Shown here in pieces: positions 62,654 to 64,000 of a DNA stretch of 64,000 nt. The stretch spans positions 24,001 to 88,000 of the forward strand of contig NZ_LAHO01000014.1 in the NCBI RefSeq assembly GCF_000987775.1, given 5' to 3'. The translations under genes were made by a program, and so were the position numbers. Origin of the DNA: Arsukibacterium ikkense. Its GTDB lineage: Bacteria; Pseudomonadota; Gammaproteobacteria; Enterobacterales; Alteromonadaceae. The notes under the pieces are model-generated. The model was not told the DNA's origin. It made no database searches and was given only the letters and a program-made list of their open reading frames with translations. The stretch's first letter is position 1. The number at the start of each line of letters is the position of its first letter.

Positions 62654-64000
62654 ATGGAGCCTGCCTTGGCTTTGTTTCCCCTGACGATTTTAGTAAGTGC
62701 GGCGTTATTGTTTCTGGTACAGCCAATGCTGGCCAAGCAGTTACTGCCGTATTTTGGTGGTGGCGCCGCAGTGTGGACAGCCTGTATGCTGTTTTTTCAA
62801 AGCCTGCTGCTGGCCGGCTACGGTTATGCCCACCTGCTTAGCCGTTACCTGGCGCCCAAGCAGCAACGGCTGGTGCATAGCTGCTTATTGCTGCTGGCGT
62901 TGGCCAGTTTACCGTTGTTGTGGCAGGCTAAGCTTAACCCGCAGGTGCTGGCCTCGCCGCTGGCAGCGATTTTACTGTTATTAACGCTGACGGTTGGCCT
63001 GCCTTATTTACTGCTGTCGGCTACCGGGCCCTTATTGCAACACTGGTTTGCCGGTCGCTTTCCACTGCGCTCGCCTTATCGTTTATATGCATTGTCTAAC
63101 TTAGGCTCGCTCGGTGGCTTGCTGGCTTATCCGTTTGTGCTGGAACCCTTGTTTAGCCTCAGCCAGCAACGCCAGTACTGGGTAATGGGTTTTGTGCTGT
63201 TTGCGCTGTGCTGTCTGGCGTTGATGTGGCGCGAGCTGGGCCAGTTATCGCCCGCTATCCGGGCGGTCAGTGCCCGCCTGAATAAACGCTATGCCCTGCG
63301 TTGGCTGGCATTGTCGGCCTGTGGTGTGGTGTTACTGTTAGCGGTGACCCAGCAGTTAACCCAGAATGTGCCGCCTGTGCCGTTTTTATGGGTGCTGCCG
63401 CTGTGTTTGTATTTAGCCAGTTATATAGTGGTATTTAATAAACCGGCCTGGTATCAGCGCGGCCTGTGGCTTTATCTGTTCTGCCTGAGTATGGTATTTG
63501 CGTTGCTGCTGTTTTATCTGGGCCGCCAGTTTGATTTAATCTCGCAACTGCTGCTGTACCTGACCATCTTACTCAGCGGTTGTATGCTGTGCCATGGCGA
63601 ACTCGCCCGCTTAAAACCGGCGCCGCAGTACTTAACCGGTTTTTACTTGTTGCTGGCAGCCGGTGGTGTGCTGGGCAGTGCCGCGGTTAACTTAGTGGCG
63701 CCACTGCTGTTTAGCCAGTACTGGGAGTTTTTACTGGTTATGCTGGCTATTTATCTGCTGTTGCTGTGGCCGGAAGAAACGAGTAAACCGCGTTGGCAGC
63801 AGGGGTTATGGCTAAGCGGCGCTGCGGTATTTGCGTTAAGTGTGCTTGGCCTGGAATGGCAGCTGGGCCAGCATAATGTATACAGCGAGCGTAATTTTTA
63901 TGGCAGCCTGCTGGTGCGGGATCTCACGGTTATTGATGAAGCAGGCAACGGCCAGCTGCAACGCCAGTTGATCGATGGCACCACCAGCCATGGTGCGCAG
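62654..64000 (+). CDS. Membrane-fused spermidine synthase-like protein, 3' end cut by window
   Basis: The first 449 residues of a longer protein. About twelve hydrophobic helices fill residues 5-400, starting LFPLTILVSAALLFLVQPMLAKQLLPYFGGG, which is typical of the fused MFS/spermidine-synthase group. From about 415 the soluble aminopropyltransferase-like part begins with YSERNFYGSLLV and DGTTSHG, matching the start of that domain. The ATG at 62654 begins the family's usual sequence; the ribosome site is weak. Activity cannot be judged, since the SAM-binding region lies beyond 64000. Confidence 0.87.
   Translation, partial: MEPALALFPLTILVSAALLFLVQPMLAKQLLPYFGGGAAVWTACMLFFQSLLLAGYGYAHLLSRYLAPKQQRLVHSCLLLLALASLPLLWQAKLNPQVLASPLAAILLLLTLTVGLPYLLLSATGPLLQHWFAGRFPLRSPYRLYALSNLGSLGGLLAYPFVLEPLFSLSQQRQYWVMGFVLFALCCLALMWRELGQLSPAIRAVSARLNKRYALRWLALSACGVVLLLAVTQQLTQNVPPVPFLWVLPLCLYLASYIVVFNKPAWYQRGLWLYLFCLSMVFALLLFYLGRQFDLISQLLLYLTILLSGCMLCHGELARLKPAPQYLTGFYLLLAAGGVLGSAAVNLVAPLLFSQYWEFLLVMLAIYLLLLWPEETSKPRWQQGLWLSGAAVFALSVLGLEWQLGQHNVYSERNFYGSLLVRDLTVIDEAGNGQLQRQLIDGTTSHGAQ

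Noticed and set aside
1..64000. CRISPR arrays, tRNA, rRNA, insertion sequences or prophage
   Set aside because: No regularly spaced repeats, no tRNA cloverleaf, no transposase or phage structural motif was seen in a read of both strands; no intergenic gap exceeds about 260 bases.

Overview
The window looks like about 64 kb of chromosome from a free-living aquatic gammaproteobacterium, most likely of the Rheinheimera/Arsukibacterium (Chromatiaceae) or a nearby Alteromonadales group. The grounds are the miaB-ybeZ-ybeY-corC-lnt block, a glyoxylate shunt with aceK, many c-di-GMP and chemotaxis proteins, secreted peptidases, and several Alteromonadales-type small families (HopJ-like, DP-EP-like, YjfB-like). 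This placement is inference from gene content. G+C is near 50% by eye, almost every base is genic, and I see no phage, transposase, CRISPR array, rRNA or tRNA.

Layout. 1-1341: the end of a copper/metal-linked RiPP locus, with a Cys-rich EGKCG-repeat precursor (hvfA-like) and a truncated multinuclear iron oxidase (hvfB-like). 1510-5806: a Lon-like protease translationally coupled to a DUF389 membrane protein. 5859-10862: a secreted subtilase, then a diguanylate cyclase coupled to a nucleotidase-like periplasmic protein that has lost its metal ligands. 10940-16313: the tRNA/rRNA maturation and lipoprotein acylation operon. 16424-25431: a DMT permease, a 1521-residue propeller-PAS-GGDEF-EAL sensor, mtnN with a degenerate CbiB-like protein, a pirin and a small outer-membrane barrel. 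25501-30043: an Ada/AlkA fusion with ogt (alkylation repair), a HopJ-family protein and an S9 peptidase. 30297-36917: DUF819 and AI-2E-family permeases followed by an RND efflux adaptor and pump. 37034-41427: an Aer-like receptor, a second chemoreceptor, a YjfB-like peptide and a DUF2726 protein. 41624-46254: aceB, a LysR regulator and aceA, with a highly structured 150-bp inverted-repeat element between aceB and the regulator. 46402-50057: a winged-helix/STAND ATPase/TM/TPR regulator followed by a small DP-EP-like protein; this is the best candidate for an undescribed system. 50219-53618: a PAS-GGDEF protein and RNA-modification genes. 53639-60288: a propeller histidine kinase overlapping nnrDE, then aceK. 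60303-64000: a secreted CAP protein, a YfcC transporter and the start of a membrane-fused spermidine-synthase-like protein.

Themes. Three GGDEF proteins, two propeller sensors and two chemoreceptors suggest a surface- or particle-associated lifestyle. aceB, aceA, their probable LysR regulator and aceK supply and control the glyoxylate bypass. The peptidases, amino-acid type transporter and efflux pump fit a proteolytic heterotroph. Function calls rest on family motifs read by eye; no database search was possible.
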